64,000 nt of DNA from Immersiella caudata (Eukaryota; Ascomycota; Sordariomycetes; Sordariales; Lasiosphaeriaceae), in NCBI GenBank assembly GCA_030512335.1, contig JAULSU010000005.1, forward strand, positions 620,001 through 684,000, written 5' to 3'. Of this stretch, positions 23,869 through 33,673 are shown in pieces (position 1 is the first letter of the stretch; every line of letters begins with the position of its first letter). The notes beneath the pieces are model-generated. The model was not told where the DNA came from and made no database searches. It saw only the letters and a program-made list of their open reading frames with translations. Position numbers and translations under genes: made by a program.

Positions 23869-23909
23869 TGTCCGGGTGTGGGGCGGTCCGTGTGTTGGGT
23901 CGCCTCTTC
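23869..23909 (-). repeat. Right terminal inverted repeat
   Basis: The reverse complement begins GAAGAGGCGACCCAACACAC and pairs with the left TIR over 41 bp with two mismatches; TA follows at 23910. Confidence 0.9.
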
Positions 23910-23947
23910 TAACCCTTTGCAGATGCGAATTGGCTTCAAGCCGTAAC

Positions 23948-26161
23948 CTAAACAACTTCAAGCTGTTCGCACTTCGCCTCATCAAACGCCTCTCCTTGCA
24001 TGATGCCGCGAACAAAGCAGTCCCCAACCAGTTCCCACTGATCACCTCGAGGTCGAAGAACCAGGGGTGTGCGCGAACCACGGACTAGAAACACTCTATC
24101 CCCAACTTGCATCTCCCGCGGACCCAGCCCAATGTACCCGCCCTTGGTTACGAGTAGTCTCTTAGACAATGATCGTAGGTTCATGAAGAGCATATGATAG
24201 TCTCTTGAGTTCCAGGGTCGGTTCTCGAGTCGTTGCTTCCCTCTAGGCCCTGCATACCTCATTATAGCTCTGAACTTTAAAGGGATTGAGTCCTCGATCC
24301 TCCTTGCCGCCCTCGCAGCCAGGTAGAATGGCCCCGGGCGCGCAAACCGAATGAACAACCCGAATGTAAAATATCCAAATCTCAGAAGGGTTGGAATTTT
24401 GTGGTTCTGGGACTGGCGCTGATTCGAATTGAAGGACAGAGGAAAGCAGAGGTGGGGTAACTCGGGGTCTCGGTTCAAGTGTATTTCGTCAGGCAGGTCC
24501 TCCGGAATTTTGTCCAGGAAGAGGGTGTGGATGAAGGACGAAAGCATATCATTACCGTCCGGGTACCGTTGCTTCGGGTCGAGGCTTCCCGAAGTACGAA
24601 GCCAGCTTAGGAAGAGTGCTACGACTTGAAAGGGGGTTGAGGAAATCGAGAGGGAAGCGCCGTCCTTTCGGAGAGGAAGATCATTGACGTCGCCAACCGT
24701 GCTGATTTCGTCAAAGTAAACCCCATTCAGGCGGAGCTTCTCGTTCTCGAAGGTCGGGTGACACGATGTAGCGAGTGTGTCTCCGCAGGCGTGGAAATCG
24801 TAGAGATAGGTCCCATCAATGGCTCTGCGATTCAGCCCATTCGCCACATCACTAATAGACCAGTCCGTAGCCCAGGATGGTAAATCAGACAAGCCACCGC
24901 CCCTTTGACCAAGGCCTGCGATCCCCAGCACGTCTAGGACGTTGGTGTGTTGCACAATTCGAACGGTGGTCGTCAAGTACAAATCCCTGGCGGTCATATT
25001 GACATAGTCTGGGACAATGCCGGGGCCCTGAGTCCCGGCCAGCTCTTCGTATATCCCTAGAAACCCGTAGACCTTATCTCTCGGATCTGTGGCCAGCGCA
25101 GTACGATGATTCTCCAAAAGGGCAAGAAAATCGAGGCCTTTCGAGATCCTTCCGGTTGTGTGGTAGGAGAGCATGAGCTCCATTACCCGAACGAAGGCTG
25201 GTAGAGTCGGTAGACAGTCGGGACGCGAGACTAGGAATTGGCGACTAAGCGCGACGAATCCAATGCAGAACTCAACCCATCGGAGGGTAGTGTTATCCGA
25301 ATGAAGGTAGGCCCCGCGGGACAAAACGACCTCTTGTATAATCCAAGTCCTGCTGAACCACGGCATTTCGACAAGATATTTGATGGATCTCCAGGCTTTG
25401 TCGTCCATATCTGGAAAGCCCGACTCCTTCAAAAGGCTGCGATTCAACATGATGTAGGGGAAATTCAAGTCCCATCCAAACCTCACGCACAGGCGATAAA
25501 CATTCCTGAGGATGTTCAGGGCTTGAGTGATTGGCTGACTGGGCGTGTCGTTTCCCACCCATACTCGAACCGTAGAGGCTCCGCGGTAGATACGATTCAT
25601 GAGGGGAACCTGAATGCGCTTCTCATCATTGTCGGTTTGGTTGATGCACAAGGCGTCCACCCATAAGATTCGCGTGGACTCCGGGGAACGGCGTGCCCTC
25701 AATGCGTCGCCGAGATTTGCAGTGACCGACACAGCGGTTCCGTTGCAGAACAATGTGACTCTGGGAGTAGATGGGCCCCAGCAATAGGAGAGTGCCTCGT
25801 ATTTGCCAGTCGCACTTTCGACGGGGACACGAACCAATTCGCATCGTATCGGTTCCGTGCCCCTTCCTGGCAACAGTCGAAGCAGCCGAACCTCAATGCC
25901 GTCGGGGCCGGCATGGAGTGGTGCGTATTCCAGTTTCGCCTCGGACTCCGGGCCCTTGACTGGCAACCCTAGTTTCTTTGGCGGCTCGGGATCCTGTGGT
26001 TTCCTGGGGTTGATATTGAACCGGAAAGTGCGTGGTCGCAGGGTTTCGTCTAGGTTCTCGGGGTTCGCCCATGGGGGAGCTTCCGTTGGCGCTTCAGGTG
26101 GTAATTGGATTGCTCCGGGGGTTTGTCTGATTTGCTCGAGGACATAGAGCAAGTGCAGCAT
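23948..26161 (-). CDS. HET-domain (heterokaryon incompatibility) protein
   Basis: Single exon, 737 aa. The ATG at 26161 (MLHLLYVLEQIRQ) is chosen because the longer open frame starts with TTG. The HET domain carries the three classic blocks: YEALSYCWG, RILWVDALCINQ with the following MNRIYRGASTVRVWVG, and RTWIIQEVVLSRG. HET proteins trigger cell death after non-self recognition, and many act with NLR partners. The C-terminal 400 residues show no other domain I recognise, except GYIGLGPREMQVGDRVFLVRG near the end, a stretch common at the C-terminus of this class. The transposon above lies 38 nt beyond the stop codon. Confidence 0.9.
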   Translation of the reverse strand: MLHLLYVLEQIRQTPGAIQLPPEAPTEAPPWANPENLDETLRPRTFRFNINPRKPQDPEPPKKLGLPVKGPESEAKLEYAPLHAGPDGIEVRLLRLLPGRGTEPIRCELVRVPVESATGKYEALSYCWGPSTPRVTLFCNGTAVSVTANLGDALRARRSPESTRILWVDALCINQTDNDEKRIQVPLMNRIYRGASTVRVWVGNDTPSQPITQALNILRNVYRLCVRFGWDLNFPYIMLNRSLLKESGFPDMDDKAWRSIKYLVEMPWFSRTWIIQEVVLSRGAYLHSDNTTLRWVEFCIGFVALSRQFLVSRPDCLPTLPAFVRVMELMLSYHTTGRISKGLDFLALLENHRTALATDPRDKVYGFLGIYEELAGTQGPGIVPDYVNMTARDLYLTTTVRIVQHTNVLDVLGIAGLGQRGGGLSDLPSWATDWSISDVANGLNRRAIDGTYLYDFHACGDTLATSCHPTFENEKLRLNGVYFDEISTVGDVNDLPLRKDGASLSISSTPFQVVALFLSWLRTSGSLDPKQRYPDGNDMLSSFIHTLFLDKIPEDLPDEIHLNRDPELPHLCFPLSFNSNQRQSQNHKIPTLLRFGYFTFGLFIRFARPGPFYLAARAARRIEDSIPLKFRAIMRYAGPRGKQRLENRPWNSRDYHMLFMNLRSLSKRLLVTKGGYIGLGPREMQVGDRVFLVRGSRTPLVLRPRGDQWELVGDCFVRGIMQGEAFDEAKCEQLEVV

Positions 26162-26595
26162 CTTTCCGAGAGTTCTTTGCAAGCTGACGTTGAAGGAAAG
26201 TTGGAAGTCAATGACGGAGAAAACTGTGGGGCAGAAGTCATACCCACCATGCGTGCCTTCAGTTCTTATCGAATAGCATGTGGCCTCAAAATAACTGGTT
26301 ACCCGCGACAGCTAAGCGCCGACGCCGACAACTGAAACACTGGTGAGCAGAAGACCCAATCGGCATTTGTAGGTATCCGCGCTGCAGCCTGACTGGTTCA
26401 CAGCGTGCATGCCAGCGGCACAGCTTTTCTTGCAGTTAATCCACCCCGAACAAGGGCGCAAATCCGGTCCTGCCTCTTGCAGCGTCTGCTGCAGCAGCCA
26501 AAGGCAAATTGACTGAAAATAAATCTTCAATATGGGGGAAAAACTTGGCATTTTCCAAAGGCGGCTTGGCTTGTCGGTGCCCAAAAAGGGAGTTC
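26162..26595. other. Intergenic HET gene/tRNA cluster
   Basis: Promoter side of the HET gene and 3' flank of tRNA-Thr. No supported gene. Confidence 0.5.
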
Positions 26596-26667
26596 TGCCC
26601 ACTATCAGAATCGAACTGATGACCTTATCATTACTAGTGATACGCTCTACCACTGAGCCAAGCGGGC
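26596..26667 (-). tRNA. tRNA-Thr (AGT)
   Basis: 72 nt. The acceptor stem GCCCGCT/AGTGGGC pairs with one G-U. The D-arm is GCTC..GAGC, the anticodon stem TATCA/TGATA closes loop CTAGTAA (anticodon AGT), and the T-arm is ATCAG-TTCGATT-CTGAT. No intron. Confidence 0.93.
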
Positions 26668-26693
26668 GGCGAGGAACCTTGCGATTGCATCGC

Positions 26694-26764
26694 TGCGTCA
26701 GCCGCGAATCGAACGCGGGGCCCATCGATGGCAACGATGGATGTTACCACTAAACCACTGACGC
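26694..26764 (-). tRNA. tRNA-Gly (GCC)
   Basis: 71 nt. Acceptor stem GCGTCAG/CTGACGC, anticodon loop TTGCCAT region with anticodon GCC, and T-arm CCGCG-TTCGATT-CGCGG. It closely follows the usual fungal tRNA-Gly layout. Confidence 0.92.
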
Positions 26765-26772
26765 TAGCAGCT

Positions 26773-26861
26773 TGGGATAACCAGGAATCGAACCTGGGTC
26801 CTCTCGGTCGCTGTTGGCGCAAGTCCACAACGAGAAGTACTGACCACTATACTATTATCCC
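26773..26861 (-). tRNA. tRNA-His (GTG) with a 17-nt intron
   Basis: Acceptor stem GGGATAA/TTATCCC pairs fully; D-arm GTAT..GTAC; anticodon stem TCTCG/CGAGA; T-arm CCAGG-TTCGATT-CCTGG. The loop TTGTGG is followed by about 17 extra bases at the canonical 37/38 position, a typical nuclear tRNA intron. The anticodon reads GTG (His). No encoded G-1 is required because it is added post-transcriptionally. Confidence 0.85.
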
Positions 26862-27537
26862 ATCTGTTGAGGTTCGGGTCGGATTTTGGGCGCTACGTTT
26901 CGGGACTGCGCGCGATGACTCGGTGATTGGTGGGATCCCGAGAACGCAAGTTGACGATGCCAAGGCCGGGACTTGAGATCGTGGAGAAGAAGAAGCCAAG
27001 CTTTGCAATCTGTGATGTCTGTATCGCAGACAATACGCACCGTGCGCCTTGACGTCAAGACGGAAAGAATCGAGGGTCGCATGCATCGGGTGGCTGAGAA
27101 TGGGGGACGAAAAAGCTCTCGGCGCGATTGACTTCTCACAAAACCGGGCCAAAAAAACAGCCCGCTCTCAATTCGAAGCGTCCCGAGAACGACAACACGG
27201 AGATGTCCCGCAATGCCGCCCCCGCACTTCCAGGAACACTGGGCAGCAGGTGCCGTGGTCAATCTAAATACCCGGAGGCGGAGTCTGCCGCGCGAAACCA
27301 AGTCCCGGCGTCCAATCAGCCGCTCGACATTTCCATTTCCCATCTCGGAGCCATGACGCCGTATAGTACTCGATCTAAATGTCTCCAGCTTCTTCATTAT
27401 GCCTCCGAAGGCAACGCTACCATGCGCGAGCACCCATCCCCCAGAGTCTTTCTCGATAAAAAGGCAGACCGCCGACGCAATCCCTATTCTGATGGGGTTT
27501 TGAGCTGTCGATGTTGCCATCCTCTCAAACCGCCACC
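26862..27537. other. Intergenic tRNA-His/cytochrome-LysM gene
   Basis: Divergent spacer. A 221-codon minus-strand ORF (27520-26855) crosses it but lacks any domain and covers the expected promoter of the next gene, so it was not called. Confidence 0.5.
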
Positions 27538-28475
27538 ATGATGTCCCTCAGATCCCTCCTCCTGGCATCTTTGCCATGCAAGTTCTTACCCTCCCGATCT
27601 TCAGTTGACACCACTAACTGAACCCAGTTATTCCCCTCACCCTCGCTCAAGACGACGCCATCAAACACACCGACGCCGCCTCCGGAATCACCTTCAACAC
27701 CTGGCCCCAAGCCAACGGCGCCCTCACCTGGGGCATGGCCCTCCCCCCAAAAGCCCTCTCCGAAGACTCGACCGAATTCATCGGCCTCCTCACCTGCGCC
27801 GGCACTGGCTACTGCGGCCTCTCCCTCGGCGGCGGCATGGTCAACAGCCTGCTCCTCCTCGCCTACCCCGGTCCCAACAACCAAGTCCTCACCTCCTTCC
27901 GCTGGGCAACCGACTACGCCCCTCCCACGCTCTACACTGGCAACGCCAAGCTCACGCAGGTATCGTCGAGCGTCAACTCAACCCACTACTCCGTCATCTT
28001 CCGCTGCAGAGACTGTCTCGCCTGGGACCAAAACGGCGACACCGGGTCCGCGCCGACGAGCGTCGGTTTTATGGTTCTCGGCTGGGCGTATTCTACCACG
28101 GCGCCTACCAATCCCGGATGTGCTGATACCGCGGGAGCGAGGATCCACACCTCGCAGGGCATGTTCGGCGCCGTATACGGCGATGATATTGCAAGCCCGG
28201 AGTATAACTCCTGGGCAGCGCAGGCGACGAAGACGGTGAGCGGGAGCTGTGCAGGGCCGGTGGCGACGACGGTGGTGACGTTGCCGCCGAGACCGACGGT
28301 GTCGGTGGGGCCGATTGTGCCGGCGTGTGGGAAAAGCTATCGGGTGGTGGAAGGAGATTATTGCTGGAAGATTGCGACGGAGAATGGGTTGAGTCTGGGG
28401 CAGTTGCTTGCGCTGAATCCGGGGCTGAACTGTGAGCCGTTGAGGATTGGGGTTACGGTTTGTTTGAGGCGGTAG
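27538..28475 (+). CDS. Secreted AA8-like cytochrome b domain with C-terminal LysM
   Basis: Two exons, 27538-27577 and 27628-28475; 295 aa. The intron starts GCAAGT (GC-AG type) with branch CTAAC. Splicing creates a clean signal peptide, MMSLRSLLLASLPFIPLTLA. Residues 24-215 match the cytochrome domain of cellobiose dehydrogenase (FNTW, EFIGLLTC, GYCGLSLG, YTGNAKLTQV, FRC-DC-AWDQNG). Met50 and His187 are the candidate haem ligands. A linker is followed by one LysM (251-293: YRVVEGDYC, IATENGLS, NPGLNC, GVTVC), which binds chitin or chitooligosaccharide. No flavin domain follows. The likely role is an extracellular electron carrier tethered to chitin, for example feeding an LPMO; this is inference. 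An ATG preceded by CACC (Kozak-like) supports the start. Confidence 0.85.
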
Positions 28476-28905
28476 ATGACGAAGGAATGAAAATACAGCT
28501 TCTCTTTGACAGTGACCGGTTTCCTTGCCAGAAAACAATGGATGAAGTAGTGGCTGCTCATTGGCGTGCATCAAAGCCTTGTTGCCCTTTTGAGAAGGGA
28601 AAGGCATCGGTGCCTCAGGCTCTCACGTCTCCTCTCAAGGGAGGGGCGGACGCGAGCTTTCGGCGCTCTCCGCGCATCTGTTTAGCCAGGCTCATGCAGC
28701 TGCAGCTGGTCACGGTCACACAGCCTGCCCCCAAGCAAGGGTCAGGCAGTCGCCCAGGCCATCATCAGAGTGCTGTCGCTGCCGCCCTTGTCTGGCCCCC
28801 GCTTCGCCCGTCACGATTTCTCATTGTTACACCTATTCTGTTACGGTGGGAAGAGCAGGTGTCAACTTCGATCACGGGGCTCAGCAGAATGCCCCCAAGC
28901 GAGCG
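28476..28905. other. Intergenic
   Basis: 3' flank of the LysM gene and promoter of the next gene. Nothing recognised. Confidence 0.45.
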
Positions 28906-31332
28906 ATGGAACCGTTAACGGGGCTCGCCCTCACATGCGGGGTCCTTCAAATCGTTGACTTTTCGATTCAAACGATCAAGATATACCGACAACTCCGCTC
29001 CTCTCCCACTTCAGATGAAAATGCCGCACACGTTGCATTAGCCACCCACTTGGACGTTCTATCTAGAAATATCACCGTTTCGCTTCAGAGAGTTGAACAG
29101 CAGACGCCTGGCCGACTATCCCCCGAGGATCTCGCCTTCTGGCCGGTCGCCCAATCGTGCTCCGAACTCGCAAAGACGGTATTATCGCGAGTGCAGCGAT
29201 GTGGATTGCTCCCGTCAGGTCGGGAGAGTGGTCCCCCTGCCACTCGATCACGCCGAGCCCTAGCCGCTCTGAAAACTAGGTGGAAGAAGAGAGAAATCGA
29301 TGATATCGACAGCAAGCTCAATGGCTTCCGCTGCCAGATACTTCTGCAAATAGCGTCTGCCAACCAGAAAAAGCTCGACGACATCTCAGCCCAAATTTCC
29401 GAGTCTAAGAAGACGTGGAGCCCGGAAATGCACCAACTCCATCAGGATGTCCTCGCCAAGTTATCGAGCATTGAAAGGTCTGTTGAGGAGAGAAGAGATG
29501 GAAGCATCGGCATGAGACGCTTCTTGTCGCCCCTTTCTGCGTCTGGGACCTCGGTCGAATTGAACACCGGAACGTTCACCGCGCTGCACACCCACCACGA
29601 CGACGACAACGGCCCGGACAATTTGCCTAACGCGCTTCACAACGCGTTCCGGCCACCTTTTGAGAACTATCAAGAGGCGTTTTTCAGGCAGGTCAGAAAG
29701 GAGGTCAGAGGAGCCGCCAAGGCAGAACTGGAGGCTATCAAGGTGTTCCTGGGACAAGCTCTCGCCGAACTTCACAGCCAGACAGAACAAGCGGCACCGC
29801 CTGCTCGTCGCCCCTCCGAACCGCGTCTTTCTGAGCTGAAGCCGGAAGAATTTGACATGTCTCTCATTCCAAATCCTTACGCTCGTGGGACCACGATCGG
29901 CGATATCGACTGCGTGGAGACGTACAGCAAAGCTTGGGTGAAGTCCTGTCCCATAGGATCCATCTCGTTCGACATCACACGCCGCCAACACTTCCTTCCT
30001 GGACTCATGCCCATCAGAACTACTGTATCAAGATTGGTATTCACCCCGATGGCGTCATGGATGACCACCACGTTGGGCATCTCAACTGGCGTGATACTAC
30101 AATATGAGTCGCGCCAAGACAACGGGGGATGGCCATCCTTCTTCCCTTCGTTGCAAGTATTCCGGGTTTTGCCAAGAGATGACAAAGTGTGGGGGCTACT
30201 GAAACTGGGCGAGATCGAGCCGATACGGGCCATGTTCGCGCAGGGCATACTTCACCCCCTGGATCGAAACAGTTATGGGCGCACCTTGCTTCACGTATTA
30301 CCGTCTCCTCTCGCCCTCATTTCCTCCCAGAGAAAAATGCTCACGATAATTTTAGCACGCCGCAAATTACGACCATCTTGAGTTGTGCAAGTTTCTCGTC
30401 CAAGTTGGGTGCAGAACCACAGAGGCTGATATGTGAGTCATCTCCAATCCCGACGCCCGTCACCCAAAAAGCACACGATACTAATGCCAAGGAGCAGGGA
30501 CGGCATGCTGCCCGAGGATCTAGCACTGCTTCCCAAGCGATTTCGGCTTCGCTCGGGCCTCCACCAAACCTTTCGATATCTGGTAGGAAAACGACAGGAG
30601 AGCAGAGCGTACCTCCCCCCAGAACAGAAAAATGATGAGGTCATGGTTGCTCGGATTTGTCGAACGGCGATGATGGCTAGGGATCCCTGGTTCATACGAC
30701 CCTGGGTACTGCACTGCACTGCCATGGACGTTGACCTGACCAGACTTCCGCTCCTGCTGCTTAACTTGTGTCTCCGCAGGGAGAGCCGCTCAGTCTTTGT
30801 ATGGCACCCATTCCTCCAGGATATCGAAGAGAAGTGGTGGTGGAGCCGGAAGATCGCTCGAGGTCTCTTCCGGACCCTCTGCGAAACGGAGCTACCCTCT
30901 AATCCCATGTACGGAGAAGCGTCGTTGATGCATCTGGTGGCTTCAAGCCTTGTCGACCTCTTCCAGACCAACCTCAACATTAACAGCTGCTCCTCGTTTA
31001 GGAGCCTCCATGCGAGGCTGCCTCGGAGGGCCAGGACGGATTACAAGACGTTGTCATGGATTTCTGCAAGTATTCTGAAGAACGGCGGTGATATGTACAC
31101 TCGAGATGGCGATGGCGAGTCAGTGACTGATTACTTTCAGAGCTTTGGACTTCTCGCAGTATGGGAGGACATCTTGGTTGACTCCGGGTTCGTGCCCTTG
31201 CTGGTTTTCGAAGAGGATAAGAGGAGGAGAGAAGGAAATAGCGCAGCCGCGACGACGCATGACTTTAAGTTCAACTCTCGGGATGCTCACTCTTTCATGG
31301 GGATGCGGAGGAGGAGTATCAGTGTCATGTAA
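28906..31332 (+). CDS. Helo-like N-terminal domain protein with short ankyrin segment
   Basis: Three exons, 28906-30294, 30356-30432, 30498-31332; 766 aa. The ATG at 28906 starts MEPLTGLALTCGVLQIVDF, the standard opening of fungal Helo-like/SesA-type death-fold N-terminal domains. It is followed by a long helical, charged region with RRxLxALKTRWKKREIDDIDSKL and HQDVLAKLSSIERSVEER (coiled-coil). Exon junctions rebuild an ankyrin-type stretch, YGRTLLHHAANYDHLELCKFLVQ. The last exon (about 278 residues) has no recognised domain except a possible degenerate ankyrin (GGDMYTRDGDGESVTDYF). There is no NACHT or NB-ARC. Such proteins are usually classed as non-self recognition or cell-death factors; the substrate is unknown. 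Confidence 0.75.
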
Positions 31333-31803
31333 CGACTGGCTTCTCTCCATTTTCTTGGATAAGTACACAACTTCCCGGGTCCGGATTCGAGCGTCCCTTC
31401 TTCGTGGCTGTCATCCCTCACGTCGTCTTCCCTGTCTCCCGACCTGGGGGCTTGAAACATATCCGATCTTGTCAACCCTTCTCACCTGCCCCTTTTGTTG
31501 TTTGCTCCAAAAGACGGACAGAGGGATCCCTGCGGTGTATTTGCAGAAACAGAAATACGACATCGAACTTTCTGGCTCCGAAAGTGTTTGGCCATGGCTA
31601 GAAGGGGGGTCTCCTCGGTCCGGTCCCCTTCTGGAACCAAGGAGGAGCCCGTGACTGACTGTGGTCAGGTACGGTTCCATTTTCAGGGGCGCGTTAAACA
31701 ATCTGGTCGACCCGCGGTGTGTTGGTTGCATTGCGAAGTGCCGCAGCTGTATGTAAACCAAATTTCAATCATAAGTCATATCAAAGATCTTCCTGCAGTC
31801 GCC
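31333..31803. other. Convergent intergenic region
   Basis: 3' flanks of two convergent genes; short ORFs only. Confidence 0.45.
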
Positions 31804-33673
31804 CTAGTCCACCTTCTGCATCTTCATATTCTTTGCCGCTCGTTGGAGATCCGTAGGATCTGCAAAATCACAGCGCAACGCCGCTCCCTTCGATACAGGA
31901 TTGTCTGAGGGTGCTATGTGGTGGAATAGCAACGCCAGCGCTGAAGACTTCCACAGAACCGCCCCAGTCGAGGCCCTTGAGCGCCAAATAGTGAAGACCA
32001 GCAACAAGAGCGTCGCGGCGGTGACAAATATGGGTAGAACAAGCATTGGGTACCACGCCACCACAAAGACAACGGTCTGGACGACGCTTCCTGTCATGAC
32101 CTGCTGATTGGCTCCGAGGGCGATGTGCTGCGTCATCTGCTCCGCCATTCCCGCAAAGGAATCCCTCAGGTTGCGTGAGGCTAGGCTCGTGCTGAGGCCA
32201 AACTAGGCCAAACTTCTGTTGTGGGGAAATTCCAACCTGGACGACCTTGTCGGTAAACTCCTCCAGAAACCCAGCGATTGCTCGGAGATCAAGCCTTTTG
32301 ATTACGAGGTCGGGAATTCCCGGAGCGCTATAGGTCACGGTTACGTTGGCTGTCGGAGAATCTCCTATGTTGAGATCGTCCACGACGGAAAGCTGTGACG
32401 AGAAAATCTCACGCCGGCCGATTCTGAGGTCGTTGCCTGAGGATTGTATATCGGTGTAATTGTATGCTGCCACGCTGATGGTGCACTCCTGGACGCCCTC
32501 GCCCACAAGCTCCCCGCCGCTGAGACGCGTTAAGATATACTGAACGGCGGTGAAGATATTCGGAGATTTGGAAAAATCAGGTGCCGGGACAAAGCGCCTT
32601 CCTGATCCGGGGGTGCATCAACTAGCGGAAAGGGAATGATTTTTCCCGTAAGGTAGAATCCCGTCCATTGCGATGTGTGGCTGTAATCGGAAAAAAGCCT
32701 GATCCCGTTGGGCGTGGCAAGCGTGCAGTTGTGGCTTTCTACCTCCGAATCTTCAATCTTTCCTCCGGTGACAACACTCAGGCATTTCTTGGTTGCCAAG
32801 GTCTGTGCCGTGATGTTCCGGCACTCGGAATGGAAGCCCAGCGTGGTGATAGGGCCGGCCCAGCGGCATGTTGACGAGCAGTTGAACGTTGATGAAATGT
32901 TGTTGCCGAAGATCCCGGCAATCATAGCTCCTTGCATTTGGGTATCAATAGATTCCGCTAGAGAGGCTTCGGAACCCGATGTCTTGCAGCAAGCAACGAG
33001 GGACAAACTCACGTCTTATCTGTCCACTGGCACCGTTCACTGTAGAGCCCGTGGTGTAGTTATGGGTGAACGCAAAGACGGCGGCAGTTTCGTTCCCGGA
33101 CACGAAGACGTCGCGCTGTTCGAGTCGAATGACCTGCTGGTAAAAGGGTCCCAGTAGATATGCGAGCAGGGTGATAAAAGCGCCGAGTGCAGCTCCATTC
33201 CTCGGGATCTTGAACAAGAACTGCATGGAACCCATGGCGCCACGGCTGGCGTTGTCAAAGACGTCCATATCGGACACTTTGTGCGGGCGCTTGAAGTAGA
33301 TCCACTTCAGCTGGCTGATACACGCGATGATGGGTATCGCGAGGGCGGCGCGTGAAATAACCGTAATGGCGGATATGACGGCGTTGATGGAGATGGGAGT
33401 TGCCCAGTTGGTCGGCGCCCAGTCCGTCAGCGGCCGGTCGTTCATTGTCCAGGCGATGCTTGCGACGAGACACAAGGCAGCTATACCGATGATCATGGAA
33501 ATGATCTCATTGATCCACTCAATGATGGCCGACCGACGGTTGGCAGCCGAGAAAGGCTTGGGCTCTGTTGGCGGAGCCATCAAGGGAGCGGAATCATATC
33601 GGTAGGGCGATGCCGGAAGGCCATCCTTCACGATGTGAGGAGGATATTCGTAGCGGAGATCGTGACTGGCCAT
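31804..33673 (-). pseudogene. DUF3176 membrane protein, disrupted by two frameshifts
   Basis: The ATG at 33673 opens MASHDLRYEYPPH. Two N-terminal membrane helices (IISMIIGIAALCLVASIAW; AITVISRAALAIPIIACI), SQLKWIYF and a third helix before the NxT-rich extracellular domain mark the fungal DUF3176 family. A 55-nt intron (33012-32958) is normal. Two breaks follow. First, near 32612-32618 the frame slips by one base in a C5 run (PLVDA continues as PGSGRRFVPAPDFSK in another frame). Second, a perfect 10-bp tandem duplication at 32195-32214 shifts the frame before STSLASRNLRDSFAGM and the last membrane helix (VVQTVVFVVAWYPMLVLPIF). Removing one copy restores frame. A 34-nt intron could also bridge this site but is shorter than any other here. 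Confidence 0.75.
32195..32214 (+). repeat. 10-bp perfect tandem duplication inside the DUF3176 gene
   Basis: AGGCCAAACT occurs twice back to back. Reading the minus strand with one copy gives the continuous family sequence QQKFGLSTSLAS; with two copies the frame is lost. Confidence 0.85.

Larger units (their letters stand above)
22032..23909 (+). mobile_element. Fot1/pogo-type DNA transposon, decayed, 1.88 kb, TA target site
   Basis: The ends are near-perfect 41-bp terminal inverted repeats (two mismatches), with TA at both sides (22030-22031 and 23910-23911), as expected for the Tc1/mariner-pogo superfamily. Inside is one transposase reading frame broken by many TAG/TAA codons. The right end lies 38 nt beyond the stop codon of the HET gene, so the insertion sits in that gene's 3' flank. 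The element is non-autonomous now, although its ends could still be recognised in trans. Confidence 0.9.

Noticed and set aside
26855..27520. 221-codon minus-strand ORF across the tRNA/LysM spacer
   Set aside because: No domain, no codon bias, it overlaps the expected promoter of the LysM gene and nearly touches tRNA-His; best explained as chance.
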